A DNA stretch of 64,000 bases from Shimia haliotis. Its GTDB lineage: Bacteria; Pseudomonadota; Alphaproteobacteria; Rhodobacterales; Rhodobacteraceae. A program made the translations under genes and the position numbers. Positions 8,631 to 16,805 of this stretch are shown here, piece by piece (within the stretch, counting starts at the first letter, position 1; every line of letters starts with the position of its first letter). The notes under the pieces are model-generated. The model searched no databases, had not been told where the DNA came from, and worked only from the letters and a program-made list of their open reading frames with translations. The stretch covers positions 1 through 64,000 of the forward strand of contig NZ_FOSZ01000006.1 in NCBI RefSeq assembly GCF_900114415.1, written 5' to 3'.

Positions 8631-9593
8631 ATGACCAACTATCTCGACTTCGAAAAACCCCTCGCCGAAATCGAAGGCAAGGCAGAAGAGCTGCGCGCAC
8701 TGGCGCGGACCAACGAAGAAATGGATGTTGCAGACGAGGCCGCCGCGCTCGACAAGAAAGCCGCCGACCTTTTGAAAGATCTCTACAAAGATCTGACCCC
8801 GTGGCGCAAATGCCAGGTCGCGCGCCACCCGGAACGCCCGCACACCAAAGATTACATCGAGGCGCTCTTTACCGAGTTCACGCCGCTCGCCGGTGATCGC
8901 AACTTTGCCGATGACCTTGCCGTGACCGGCGGCCTCGCGCGGTTCAACGATCAGCCGGTGATGGTGATCGGTCACGAAAAAGGCCACGACACCAAATCCC
9001 GCATCGCCCACAACTTCGGCATGGCCCGCCCCGAAGGCTACCGCAAGGCCGTGCGCCTGATGGAGATGGCCGACCGTTTCAATCTGCCCGTGATCGCGCT
9101 TGTCGACACCACCGGCGCTTATCCCGGCAAAGGGGCCGAAGAACGCGGCCAGTCCGAAGCGATTGCCCGCTCCACCGAGGCCTGCCTGAACATCGGCGTG
9201 CCGCTGGTGTCCGTGATCATCGGCGAAGGCGGCTCCGGCGGCGCTGTGGCCTTTGCCACCGCCAACCGCGTCGCGATGCTGGAACATTCGGTCTATTCCG
9301 TGATCTCGCCAGAAGGCTGCGCGTCGATCCTCTGGAAAGACGCCGAGAAAATGCGCGAAGCGGCCGAAGCCCTGCGCCTGACCGCGCAAGATCTGAAACA
9401 ACTCGGTGTGGCGGATCGCATCATCGAAGAACCGCTGGGCGGCGCCCACCGCGACGCCAAGGCGACCATCGAGAGCGTGCAAAAAGCAATTGCTGCGATG
9501 CTTGAGGAGCTTGGCAAGAAAGATAGCAAAGCGCTGATCGCAGACCGCCGCAAGAAGTTCCTTGAGGTCGGGTCCAAGGGGCTGGCGGCGTAA
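8631..9593 (+). CDS. accA: Acetyl-CoA carboxylase carboxyltransferase subunit alpha
   Basis: A 320-residue protein matching AccA over its full length. It transfers carboxyl from carboxybiotin to acetyl-CoA, forming malonyl-CoA in the first step of fatty acid synthesis, as part of the AccA2-AccD2 complex in the cytoplasm. Diagnostic segments include [77 protein letters not shown] and the oxyanion-hole region [13 protein letters not shown]. The gene stands alone and is followed by a clear terminator. Start ATG at 8631 fits the family. Confidence 0.97.
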   Translation: MTNYLDFEKPLAEIEGKAEELRALARTNEEMDVADEAAALDKKAADLLKDLYKDLTPWRKCQVARHPERPHTKDYIEALFTEFTPLAGDRNFADDLAVTGGLARFNDQPVMVIGHEKGHDTKSRIAHNFGMARPEGYRKAVRLMEMADRFNLPVIALVDTTGAYPGKGAEERGQSEAIARSTEACLNIGVPLVSVIIGEGGSGGAVAFATANRVAMLEHSVYSVISPEGCASILWKDAEKMREAAEALRLTAQDLKQLGVADRIIEEPLGGAHRDAKATIESVQKAIAAMLEELGKKDSKALIADRRKKFLEVGSKGLAA

Positions 9594-9621
9594 ACCGCCT
9601 CTCACCAGCAACACAAAACAG

Positions 9622-9645
9622 GCCGTCCCTCCGGGGCGGCTTTTT
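9622..9645 (+). terminator. Rho-independent terminator after accA
   Basis: A GC-rich hairpin (GCCGTCC pairing with GGGCGGC) is followed directly by TTTTTG, 29 bases after the accA stop. Confidence 0.85.
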
Positions 9646-9757
9646 GTTTGTCAAACATACCGAGGCAAACAGCGGCCCTTTGACATGCCGCGACAAAACT
9701 CACTGCTGCAAACCAACTACCCTGCCATCCCATTTCGATGCTAAGCCTTCTGAAAAG

Positions 9758-10279
9758 ATGTCGCGCACAGGCACGGAGCTCGCAAAGTTGATCAAAGGTG
9801 TTGACACTATAGATGAGAAAAGGATCGTCATCGCGCGACATCTCGGAAGTGCCCTCGGTCAAAGGCTACTTCGCATCGAGACTGCGTTTCTCAAGGATGA
9901 GGATGGCGGTTGGGGGGAATGGCCTGACCTGCCGATCAGGCTTTTCTTTGAGCCCGAAAGATGCGTGTCCGTCGCTTGGTCTTACTTTGACAAACTGTTC
10001 GTCACCGATGACCAAACGCTCCCCTTCGATCCGGAGGATTGCGAAGTCGAGTGGCGTGCAAACCGACTGACTTGCTTCGCGCCGTTGCTGGAACAACCGC
10101 TACGCAGCATTTGGTTGGGACAGGGCGACATGACGCTCGGCTCAGAACCGGTGGAGATTTGGACGCGACTGCTCCTCGAATTCGAAAAAGGTTGGATGGA
10201 GATCTACAATGGGCTGGATGAAAACGCCTACGCTTTCCACAAGAAGATGCCACAGGGCAAATTTGACAAGATAGGGTAA
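9758..10279 (+). CDS. Hypothetical protein, 173 residues
   Basis: I do not recognise a family. From the chosen ATG (MSRTGTELAKLIKG) the protein is acidic, soluble and rich in Trp and Phe (EDGGWGEWPDLPIRLFFEPE, VAWSYFDKLF, IWTRLLLEFEKGWMEIYNGL), with no signal peptide or membrane segment. The frame extends upstream to 9644, but that extension overlaps the accA terminator and has no protein-like character. It lies between accA and an MFS gene on the same strand, with about 110 bases on its left and 90 on its right, and does not look operonic with either. The steady reading frame and composition suggest a real gene. Confidence 0.6.
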   Translation: MSRTGTELAKLIKGVDTIDEKRIVIARHLGSALGQRLLRIETAFLKDEDGGWGEWPDLPIRLFFEPERCVSVAWSYFDKLFVTDDQTLPFDPEDCEVEWRANRLTCFAPLLEQPLRSIWLGQGDMTLGSEPVEIWTRLLLEFEKGWMEIYNGLDENAYAFHKKMPQGKFDKIG

Positions 10280-10370
10280 GCCTCCCCCTTCCTCGTGCCC
10301 CAAATACGCGCGCCGCAGGCAGCGCCCAAAGGCCGCTTGAACCCGCCACCCTGTCCGCTACTCTGCCCCC

Positions 10371-11696
10371 ATGTTGACCATCCTAAAACACCCCACTTTT
10401 GCCCGCCTTTTCGGCGCACAGGTCGTGGCCCTCATCGGCACCGGTCTTCTAACCATCGCTCTGGGCCTACTGGCCTATGACCTTGCCGGACCAAAAGCCG
10501 GTGCTGTGTTGGGGATGGCCTATACCATCAAGATGGTCGCCTATGTCGGCCTGTCGCCGGTCATGGGCGCGCTGGTCGCTCGCATGCCGCGCCGCGCAGT
10601 GCTGATCACTGCCGACCTTATTCGGCTTGCGGTCGCGCTCTGCCTGCCGTTTGTGGAAACCGTCACACAGGTCTACGCGCTGATCTTCGTGCTTCAAGCC
10701 GCCTCCGCGACCTTCACCCCGACGTTTCAGGCCACAATCCCCGATGTTTTGCCGGACGAAGCCGACTACACCCGCGCCCTCTCGCTGTCCCGTCTTGCCT
10801 ACGATCTGGAAAACCTGCTCTCGCCCGCGCTCGCCGGCCTCCTGCTTCTGTTTATGAGCTACAACAACCTGTTTCTGGGAACGGCTCTCGGGTTCTTGCT
10901 GTCAACGCTGTTGATTTGGCAAACCAGACTGCCCGCGCAATCTGACAGGACGCAACGCCCCTTTCTCCAGCGCGTCACGCGCGGCAGCTGGATTTACCTC
11001 GCCACCCCTCGCTTGCGCGGCCTGCTGGCCTACAACACCGCCGCAGCTGCCGCCGGAGCCTTTGTTCTCGTCAATACAGTGGTGGTGGTGCGTGACACCT
11101 ACGGACAGGGCGACACGGGCCTTGCTCTGGCCATGGGCGCATTCGGCACCGGAAGCATGATGGCGGCGCTGTTGCTGCCGCGATTGCTTGATACCGTGCC
11201 CGACCGTCCGGTTATGAGCACAGCCGCCTTTGCGCTTTCGGCGCTCACTTTGATGCACGGCGCAATCTTCGCCTTCATTGGCCCACTTAGCTGGCCCGCC
11301 TTGTTGGTGGTCTGGCTCTTGGCGGGCGCTTTGTACTCCGCCGTCCTAACCCCCTCCGGACGCCTTCTGCGTCGCTCTGCACACGCAGAGGACCGCCCTG
11401 CCGTCTTCACAGCGCATTTCGCACTCAGCCACGGCAGCTGGCTCATCGCATACCCTCTCGCAGGCTGGAGCGGCGTCACCTTCGGCCTCTCGGGGTCTCT
11501 GCTAATCATGGGAGCGCTCGCCCTCGTGGCCACTCTGATCGGCCGCCTCCTCTGGCACGCGGCCCCTGCCGAAATCGAACACGAACACACCGACCTGCCT
11601 GAGGATCATCCGCATCTTCAGAAGTACGGCGGGCGGCGGCACAGCCATGCATTTGTGATCGACGACGAACACCACGTCTGGCCAACCAACGGTTAA
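10371..11696 (+). CDS. MFS transporter with a histidine-rich C-terminal tail
   Basis: A 441-residue major facilitator protein with about twelve membrane segments and two halves. The early LIGTGLLTIALGLLAYDLAG and the loop MGALVARMPRRAVLI are typical of the drug/metabolite-efflux MFS group. After the last helix (~residue 390) a cytoplasmic tail contains repeated His (EHEHTD, DHPHLQKYGGRRHSHAF, DDEHHVW), suggesting metal binding or sensing. The substrate is unknown; efflux of a metal-chelating compound or a metal is a guess based only on the tail. It is a single gene with no obvious partner, and the downstream GntR gene faces it. Confidence 0.88.
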   Translation: MLTILKHPTFARLFGAQVVALIGTGLLTIALGLLAYDLAGPKAGAVLGMAYTIKMVAYVGLSPVMGALVARMPRRAVLITADLIRLAVALCLPFVETVTQVYALIFVLQAASATFTPTFQATIPDVLPDEADYTRALSLSRLAYDLENLLSPALAGLLLLFMSYNNLFLGTALGFLLSTLLIWQTRLPAQSDRTQRPFLQRVTRGSWIYLATPRLRGLLAYNTAAAAAGAFVLVNTVVVVRDTYGQGDTGLALAMGAFGTGSMMAALLLPRLLDTVPDRPVMSTAAFALSALTLMHGAIFAFIGPLSWPALLVVWLLAGALYSAVLTPSGRLLRRSAHAEDRPAVFTAHFALSHGSWLIAYPLAGWSGVTFGLSGSLLIMGALALVATLIGRLLWHAAPAEIEHEHTDLPEDHPHLQKYGGRRHSHAFVIDDEHHVWPTNG

Positions 11697-11815
11697 GCCA
11701 CCGCGCGTTGCGGTCACAAATTGACGAGCTCGAAACCGCACCGTCGCAATACCGACGGAATACAGACGCGGTGCAGACAGCCGCTCAAAATAAATTTCAC
11801 AAAAGTGAATACGCC

Positions 11816-12469
11816 TCAGCGGGCCAGCAAACGCAGGCCCTGTGTCACGTCAGAGCGCACCGCAAGACGCAATCCAGGCTCGTCTCCGGCCTTCAATGCC
11901 GCGATGATTAACCTATGCTGTGTCGGCGGCTCAGTCCGTCGCAACCGCCCATAGAGCGATCGCATCGTCGGCCCCAGCTGCAGCCAGACCGTTTCCGTCA
12001 TCGCCAGCATCGCCGGCGCCTGCGCCCGCAAATAAAGCGTGCGGTGAAATTCCAGATTGGCGCGGATATAGGCCACAGCATCCCGACGCGCGACCGCTTC
12101 GCTGACCGTGTTGTTGATGCTGACCAGCCGCTCGATCAACGCCATATGCGCCCGTGGCAAAGCCCGACTCGCCAACTCTACCTCTATCAGTGCCCGCAGC
12201 GCCGCCAGCTCCTCCAGACGTTCACTCGACAGTTCCGGTGTCGACACGCGTCCGGAGTTCGACAGGAACAGCGCCCCCTCTGCCACCAACCGTCGCACGG
12301 CCTCCCGCGCGGGCGTCATCGACACCTCATAGGTTTTGCCAATCCCGCGCAGGGTCAGTGCGGCACCGGGTGCAAGTTCGCCATACATGATTCGAGCCCG
12401 CAGAGCGCGGTACACACGGTCATGTGCTGAGGTGGACAGGTCTTGTTGCGGCTTGCTGGTCGGGATCAT
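11816..12469 (-). CDS. GntR-family transcriptional regulator (FCD type)
   Basis: A 217-residue protein with an N-terminal GntR winged helix (HDRVYRALRARIMYGELAPG, then SMTPAREAVRRLVAEGAL) and an all-helical C-terminal FCD-type effector domain (EELAALRALIEVELASRALP, FHRTLYLRAQAP). FadR-like regulators of this size usually repress carboxylic-acid or sugar-acid catabolism genes and release DNA on ligand binding. It faces the MFS gene and shares a strand with the YgjP-like gene upstream; no catabolic operon lies next to it, so its target is unclear. Confidence 0.9.
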   Translation of the reverse strand: MIPTSKPQQDLSTSAHDRVYRALRARIMYGELAPGAALTLRGIGKTYEVSMTPAREAVRRLVAEGALFLSNSGRVSTPELSSERLEELAALRALIEVELASRALPRAHMALIERLVSINNTVSEAVARRDAVAYIRANLEFHRTLYLRAQAPAMLAMTETVWLQLGPTMRSLYGRLRRTEPPTQHRLIIAALKAGDEPGLRLAVRSDVTQGLRLLAR

Positions 12470-12511
12470 GCCGCAACTGTGATCACAAATTCTGAGAAGG
12501 TCAATGCGCCC

Positions 12512-13201
12512 TCAGGCAAAGCGGTAGCGATGCAATTCCTGTCCCTGCACCCGCAGCCATTTGCGCTGTGTGCGATAGTCGCCGTGAATGCGCTCCACCT
12601 GATCCCAAAAGGCTTGGGAATGGTTCATTTCCTGAAGATGGGCCACCTCATGTGCCGCCACATAGTCAAGGATTTCCGACGGTGCCATGACAAGGCGCCA
12701 CGAAAACATCAAGGCGCCCGCAGAACTGCACGACCCCCAGCGCGATCGCGTGTCTCTGAGGGTGATTTTGCTCGGGCTGCGCCCAAGTTGGCCCGCGTAA
12801 TGATCCACCGCTTCCGCAAGCCGGTTCCGCGCCAACTCCCGCAAGAACCCCTGCACCCGTGCCGCCGCACGCGCCGGATCTCCGGGCACGGCAATCTCGT
12901 CCTGCCCCAGAAGGACAGACCGACCTGCACCGGCCACAACTTCACGCAGACGCCCGCCCACGGGCACCTTGGTGCCATGCTCGACCTGAACCAGGTCCGG
13001 CTGCTTCGCCAATTGCGCCAGTATCCAGCCGGATTTCTCTTCCGCGAATCCCAGAGCCTCGCGGTCGCGCACGCCCTTCGGCACGGTCAGAGACACGGTT
13101 CCGTCCAGCCGCGACACCCGCAGGCTGATCCGGCGCGCCCGACCGGAATGGCGCAAAATCACCGTCACAGGCGGGTTTGTGGGCAAGATATGTTGCGACA
13201 T
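12512..13201 (-). CDS. YgjP/SprT-like M48-type metallopeptidase
   Basis: About 229 residues from the chosen ATG (MSQHILPTNPPVTV). The zinc-binding HExxH is visible in DYVAAHEVAHLQEMNHSQAFW, which with the following NHSxxFW is diagnostic of the YgjP (DUF45) family; IKLR-like TLRDTRSRWGSCSSAGALMF is also conserved. These are cytoplasmic zinc proteins assumed to be peptidases, with no well-defined substrate. The frame could start 23 codons earlier, but the later ATG matches the family and leaves a 110-base divergent promoter region to the FYDLN gene. Confidence 0.9.
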   Translation of the reverse strand: MSQHILPTNPPVTVILRHSGRARRISLRVSRLDGTVSLTVPKGVRDREALGFAEEKSGWILAQLAKQPDLVQVEHGTKVPVGGRLREVVAGAGRSVLLGQDEIAVPGDPARAAARVQGFLRELARNRLAEAVDHYAGQLGRSPSKITLRDTRSRWGSCSSAGALMFSWRLVMAPSEILDYVAAHEVAHLQEMNHSQAFWDQVERIHGDYRTQRKWLRVQGQELHRYRFA

Positions 13202-13310
13202 GGGCCCTCCAAGGCCGAGTTCGGGAGAAACCCCTTTGACACGCGGCCATTCATATGGCAGTTGCCGCAAACCGTCGAGAGAGACTCAAACGATTCAAAG
13301 GGGATTTCCC

Positions 13311-13634
13311 ATGCCCAAAGAAGAATGGGGCGTCAAGCGTGTGTGCCCGACAACCGGCAAGCGTTTTTATGACCTGAACAAGAACCCAATCGTCAGCCCC
13401 TACACAGGCGACGTGGTGGAAGTAGAAGCCGGCAAAAGCCGGATGATTGCAGCTGACGCCGAAGATGCGGCCACGCTGAAAGCAAAGAACCTCGAGACCG
13501 CGGATGACGTGCTTGAGGATGATGACACTGTTGATCTGGAACTCGAAGATGATGTTCTGGATGACGACGACGAGGACGACAACGTTTCGCTGGACGAGAT
13601 TGCGGACGTGGCGTCTGAGGACGACGACAGCTGA
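13311..13634 (+). CDS. FYDLN-acid protein (TIGR02300 family)
   Basis: A 107-residue protein. The N-terminal MPKEEWGVKRVCPTTGKRFY, followed by DLNKNPIVSPYTGD, is the conserved core of this alphaproteobacterial family, and the C-terminal half is a highly acidic low-complexity tail (runs of Asp/Glu). The core has a CPxTGKRFYDLN motif but only one Cys. The function is not known. The ATG at 13311 was chosen over an in-frame extension because it begins the conserved core and sits behind AAAGGGGAT. A strong hairpin follows the stop. Confidence 0.93.
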   Translation: MPKEEWGVKRVCPTTGKRFYDLNKNPIVSPYTGDVVEVEAGKSRMIAADAEDAATLKAKNLETADDVLEDDDTVDLELEDDVLDDDDEDDNVSLDEIADVASEDDDS

Positions 13635-13650
13635 TTGTCGCACAAAATTC

Positions 13651-13686
13651 TCAGAGGCGGTTTTTTTGACTTGAACCCGCCTCTGA
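13651..13686 (+). other. Perfect 10-bp hairpin with a T-tract in the loop
   Basis: TCAGAGGCGG pairs perfectly with CCGCCTCTGA across a 16-base spacer that begins with seven T. It lies 17 bases after the FYDLN gene stop. The T-tract is in the loop rather than after the stem, so it is not a canonical intrinsic terminator, though it probably ends or stabilises the transcript. Two smaller inverted repeats follow before tRNA-Ala. Confidence 0.5.
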
Positions 13687-13730
13687 ATACGCCTAATCAG
13701 GCGCGCACAGGCTGAGAGGCCTGACATGAT

Positions 13731-13806
<76 letters not shown>

Positions 13807-13856
13807 TTATCCCACTATCACAATCACTTACCGACTTCGGGTCAAAACGTTTTTGG

Positions 13857-13878
13857 GCCGTTGGCACGGCTATTTTTT
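13857..13878 (+). terminator. Terminator downstream of tRNA-Ala
   Basis: GCCGT and ACGGC form a short stem followed by TATTTTTT. It overlaps the stop codon of the converging AbrB-type gene by a few bases. Confidence 0.6.
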
Positions 13879-14925
13879 GCGATCCCACGGAACGCTCCCC
13901 GACTCAGGCAGCCAACGCGCCACGATCGGCGCGCCCACAATCACCACCACAATCCGCGTCAGGTGGTGTGCGATCACAAATCCCAAATCGGCCCCTACAA
14001 TGATTGACAGCACGGTCATTTCGGCCTGTCCGCCAGGTGCAAACGCCAGGAACGCTTCCATCGGCGGCGCTAGCCCGAAAAGTGTGACCACTTCCGCAAA
14101 AGCTGCCGCCAAAATCGCCAGCACCACCATGAACGCCAAGCCTGCCGCGACCACTTGGCGAAGTTCCCGAAACGTAACGCCCACATAGTGAACGCCGATC
14201 CCCGCACCGATAAAAAACTGGGCTGTCAGAATGGCCTCGGCAGGCGGGCGGGAATGCAAAAAGCCTCCCATGGTCAAAGCGGCGGATACGATCATCGGAC
14301 CCAAAATTGACGCGCCAAATAGACCGATGCGCTCTCCACCTTTCCATCCCAGCAGAGCCGCAGCCACCATCAAGGCCATCTCGCCGATCGGCAATTCCGA
14401 CGCGGGATGACCGTTCGGGTTGTTCAGACTCGCTCCATACACACCGGTCAGAATCAGAGGCGCCAATATGACAATCACCAGAACACGAGTGGCATGGATC
14501 AGCGACAACACTCGCGCATTGCCGCCGGCCTCCTGCCCAAAAAGGATCATGTCCTGCAATCCTCCCGGCATCGCAGCATAGTACGACGTCACCGGATCAA
14601 AACCACCGACCCGTTGGAAAAACGGCACGCCAATCGCCGCAATCAAAGCCACATAAATTGGCACCAGAGCAATCGAGCCCGCCATTTGCGGAATGGTTGC
14701 CACAACGTCCGGCGTCAGCGACGTCCCGACTGCTACGCCCAATATCGTGCGGGCCGCGACGGAGATCTGACCAAAGCCCGCAAGGTTTTGGCCAAAGAGG
14801 GCCAAAAGAAGACAAAAGCTCATCGGCCCGAACAAAAAAGGCAAAGGGAAGTCAAAAAACCAGAAAACCAATGCACCAGTCATGGCAGCGGCAAATGTCT
14901 TGGCACTGAGGATTGGGGTTTTCAC
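13870..14925 (-). CDS. AbrB-type (PF05145) integral membrane protein
   Basis: A membrane protein of about 351 residues with some ten hydrophobic segments and an internal repeat (PFLFGPMSFCLL in the first half, GASILGPMIVSAAL in the second; PGGLQDMILFG against PGGQAEMTVLS). This duplicated layout is the AbrB/ammonia-monooxygenase-like membrane family of unknown transport role. The open frame extends 96 codons further upstream, but that part crosses the operator and regulator gene. A GTG at 14925 preceded by AAGGTAGGA is the likely start. It is divergent from a GntR gene with a near-perfect palindrome between them, so it is probably the regulated target. Confidence 0.85.
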   Translation of the reverse strand: MKTPILSAKTFAAAMTGALVFWFFDFPLPFLFGPMSFCLLLALFGQNLAGFGQISVAARTILGVAVGTSLTPDVVATIPQMAGSIALVPIYVALIAAIGVPFFQRVGGFDPVTSYYAAMPGGLQDMILFGQEAGGNARVLSLIHATRVLVIVILAPLILTGVYGASLNNPNGHPASELPIGEMALMVAAALLGWKGGERIGLFGASILGPMIVSAALTMGGFLHSRPPAEAILTAQFFIGAGIGVHYVGVTFRELRQVVAAGLAFMVVLAILAAAFAEVVTLFGLAPPMEAFLAFAPGGQAEMTVLSIIVGADLGFVIAHHLTRIVVVIVGAPIVARWLPESGSVPWDRKK

Positions 14926-14956
14926 GTTTCCTACCTTCCTGACGTGCTTGACTGCA

Positions 14957-14986
14957 TTGTATCCGTCTGTATACAGAAGGATACAA
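14957..14986. promoter_or_regulatory. 30-bp near-perfect palindrome, probable GntR operator
   Basis: The half-site TTGTATCCGTCTGTA is repeated in inverted form (TACAGAAGGATACAA) with a single mismatch and no spacer; the inner 12 bases TCTGTATACAGA are perfectly symmetrical. It lies between the divergent starts of the AbrB-type gene and the GntR gene, about 18 bases before the latter, where a repressor could control both. Confidence 0.75.
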
Positions 14987-15003
14987 AAACGCAAGGACAC
15001 GGG

Positions 15004-15672
15004 ATGCAAGACGACAGCACTCAAAATGACGGCCTGCATGGAAACGTTGCCTACGCTGCCCTTCTTGCGGAAATTCGTGAGGGAAAATTGAACCCGGGCG
15101 ACCGGCTTCGGGAAACAGATCTCGCCGATCGCTTGGGTGTTAGTCGCACTCCGGTGCGCGAAGCTATCCGCCAGCTGGAGGCCGACGGTCTGGTGACGCA
15201 CTTGCCACGCCAAGGGGCCTCTGTGCGCCGACTCGACTATGCAGAAGTCATGGAATTATACGATATGCGCGCCGTTCTCGAAGGCACCGCGGCGCGGTTG
15301 GCAGTGCGATCCGCCTCTGATGTGGAACTCGCCGAATTGCGCAGCCTCAACGACGAAATCCGCGCCGCCGGTGAGGGCACCAGCGCCTCGCAGTTAAACC
15401 GCCACTTCCATACGCTCCTGCTCAACTCCGCCAAAAACCGGTTTCTGGCAAAATCAGTTCACGCCATGCAAAAAGCGATGATGATCCTTGGCCCCACGAC
15501 CCTTGCCCAGACGGAAAGGTTCGAAAGCGCAATCCAGGAGCACACCGCAATTCTTGACGCACTAGACGCCCGCGACGCGGGTGCAGCGGAAACCGCCATG
15601 CGTCGCCACATCGAGGCCTCTCAGCGAACCCGCATTAAGGCATTTCGGGAAGCCGATACGATGGGTCAGTAA
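15004..15672 (+). CDS. GntR-family transcriptional regulator (FCD type)
   Basis: A 222-residue regulator starting at the ATG of MQDDSTQNDGLHGN. The winged helix reads LNPGDRLRETDLADRLGVSR then TPVREAIRQLEADGLVTHLP; the FCD domain includes MELYDMRAVLEGTAARLA and LNRHFHTLLLNSAKNRFL with His residues expected to bind metal or ligand. A longer frame starts far upstream but overlaps the AbrB gene antisense and is not coding. The 30-bp palindrome just upstream suggests autoregulation and control of the divergent permease. Confidence 0.93.
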   Translation: MQDDSTQNDGLHGNVAYAALLAEIREGKLNPGDRLRETDLADRLGVSRTPVREAIRQLEADGLVTHLPRQGASVRRLDYAEVMELYDMRAVLEGTAARLAVRSASDVELAELRSLNDEIRAAGEGTSASQLNRHFHTLLLNSAKNRFLAKSVHAMQKAMMILGPTTLAQTERFESAIQEHTAILDALDARDAGAAETAMRRHIEASQRTRIKAFREADTMGQ

Positions 15673-16072
15673 TGCAGCAGGCGGCTAAGCCACCTCGCTC
15701 TCCACTGGCATTTCGCAAGTCCAAGTACATTGCCCCGAGAAAGGTCCGCGCGAGAACAGGCAGATAGTCGCGAAAAGTGCTCAGTTACGAATTGGGCGTT
15801 GCCGTTCCGCGTGGGGCGGAGCTCTCCCTAAGCGTGTGCATCAAAAACTTGTTTTGGCCACCAGAGAACTGAATTTCGCACATATCATTTGCCTCGAGGG
15901 CAACGGGAAATCTCCTTCGTTTGGGTCAACTTGACATCACGTTCTCAGATTTTTGGACCAATTTTTTGGAGAGGAAAACCCGCGGGAAAATACTTCAACC
16001 TTTGAGGGATTAACTTGTTGTGTTAACCTCAGGTCACTTCAAAAGAAAACAATCGACCAACAGGATTTTAAG
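15673..16072. other. Intergenic region upstream of the tail-collar genes
   Basis: About 400 bases without a convincing gene. A TTGACA box lies at 15931-15936 but no matching -10 was found. TTAAC (16010-16014) and GTTAA (16022-16026) form an inverted repeat some 50 bases before the first tail-collar ATG and could be a regulator site or part of a 5' leader. Confidence 0.4.
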
Positions 16073-16717
16073 ATGAAAAAATTTCTCACGGCCGCTGTGG
16101 CGGTCGGCGTTTCGATTAGCGCGCACTCCGCGCCAGTCCAAGCAGGAAGTGAACCCCTTTTGGGTGATGTCATAATGGTTGGCTTCAACTTCTGCCCCCG
16201 AGGGTTTGCAGAAGCGAACGGCCAACTGCTTCCGATAAACCAAAACCAGTCTCTGTTTTCGCTGCTGGGCACACAATTTGGCGGCGACGGCAGAACATCC
16301 TTTGCCCTACCAGACTTGCGTGGCCGTGCTCCGATCGGAGCAGGAACCGGAGCAGGCCTTCCGACCTACGCGATTGGTCAGAAGGGGGGTGTTGAAACCA
16401 CCACGATGACGACTGCCAACATGCCGGCCCACAATCACCCTGTGATCGGCGATCCAGACGCCACTCTTCTGGCAACCTCTTCCGCGCCTTCTACCAACAT
16501 GCCGGGTGGAAATCTGCTGGCCACTTTCCCTGCCAGCGTTGACGCCTACACGACCGCACAAGGCACACCGCAACCCATGCACAACAATACCGTGGATCTG
16601 ACGATACGCGTCAAATTCAGCAACACCGGCGGCGGTCAGTCGCAAAACAACATGCAACCCTTTCAAGTGATCAGGTTCTGCATGGCAACACAGGGGTATT
16701 TCCCGTCGCGCAACTGA
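16073..16717 (+). CDS. Exported phage tail-collar-domain protein 1
   Basis: A 214-residue protein. Residues 1-26 form a Sec signal peptide ending APVQAG. The mature N-terminus carries the tail-collar domain (PF07484-like): GDVIMVGFNFCPRGFAEANG, QLLPINQNQSLFSLLGTQFG, DGRTSFALPDLRGRAPIGAG. A Thr/Asn-rich stretch and a C-terminal IRFCMATQGYFPSRN follow. Two Cys (FCPRG and FCMATQ) recur in all three paralogs and may form a disulfide. Collar domains are best known from phage tail fibres and microcystin-dependent-protein-like secreted proteins; the cellular role is not established. The start ATG was chosen because it begins the signal peptide. First of three tandem copies. Confidence 0.85.
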   Translation: MKKFLTAAVAVGVSISAHSAPVQAGSEPLLGDVIMVGFNFCPRGFAEANGQLLPINQNQSLFSLLGTQFGGDGRTSFALPDLRGRAPIGAGTGAGLPTYAIGQKGGVETTTMTTANMPAHNHPVIGDPDATLLATSSAPSTNMPGGNLLATFPASVDAYTTAQGTPQPMHNNTVDLTIRVKFSNTGGGQSQNNMQPFQVIRFCMATQGYFPSRN

Positions 16718-16805
16718 CCCGCAGGGCTTGGTTTACCGTTTCAGACGCGCGTTGCGGCCAACATTCTGCTGCAATGGAAACGTCATTGAATTTAAGGAAA
16801 GTATC

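Noticed and set aside
8601-9614. 337-residue minus-strand frame opposite accA
   Set aside because: Exact antisense shadow of a certain gene; such frames are common in GC-rich DNA.
14407-15003. Upstream extension of the GntR gene by about 200 codons
   Set aside because: It overlaps the AbrB-type gene antisense and the operator; the regulator fold begins after the ATG at 15004.
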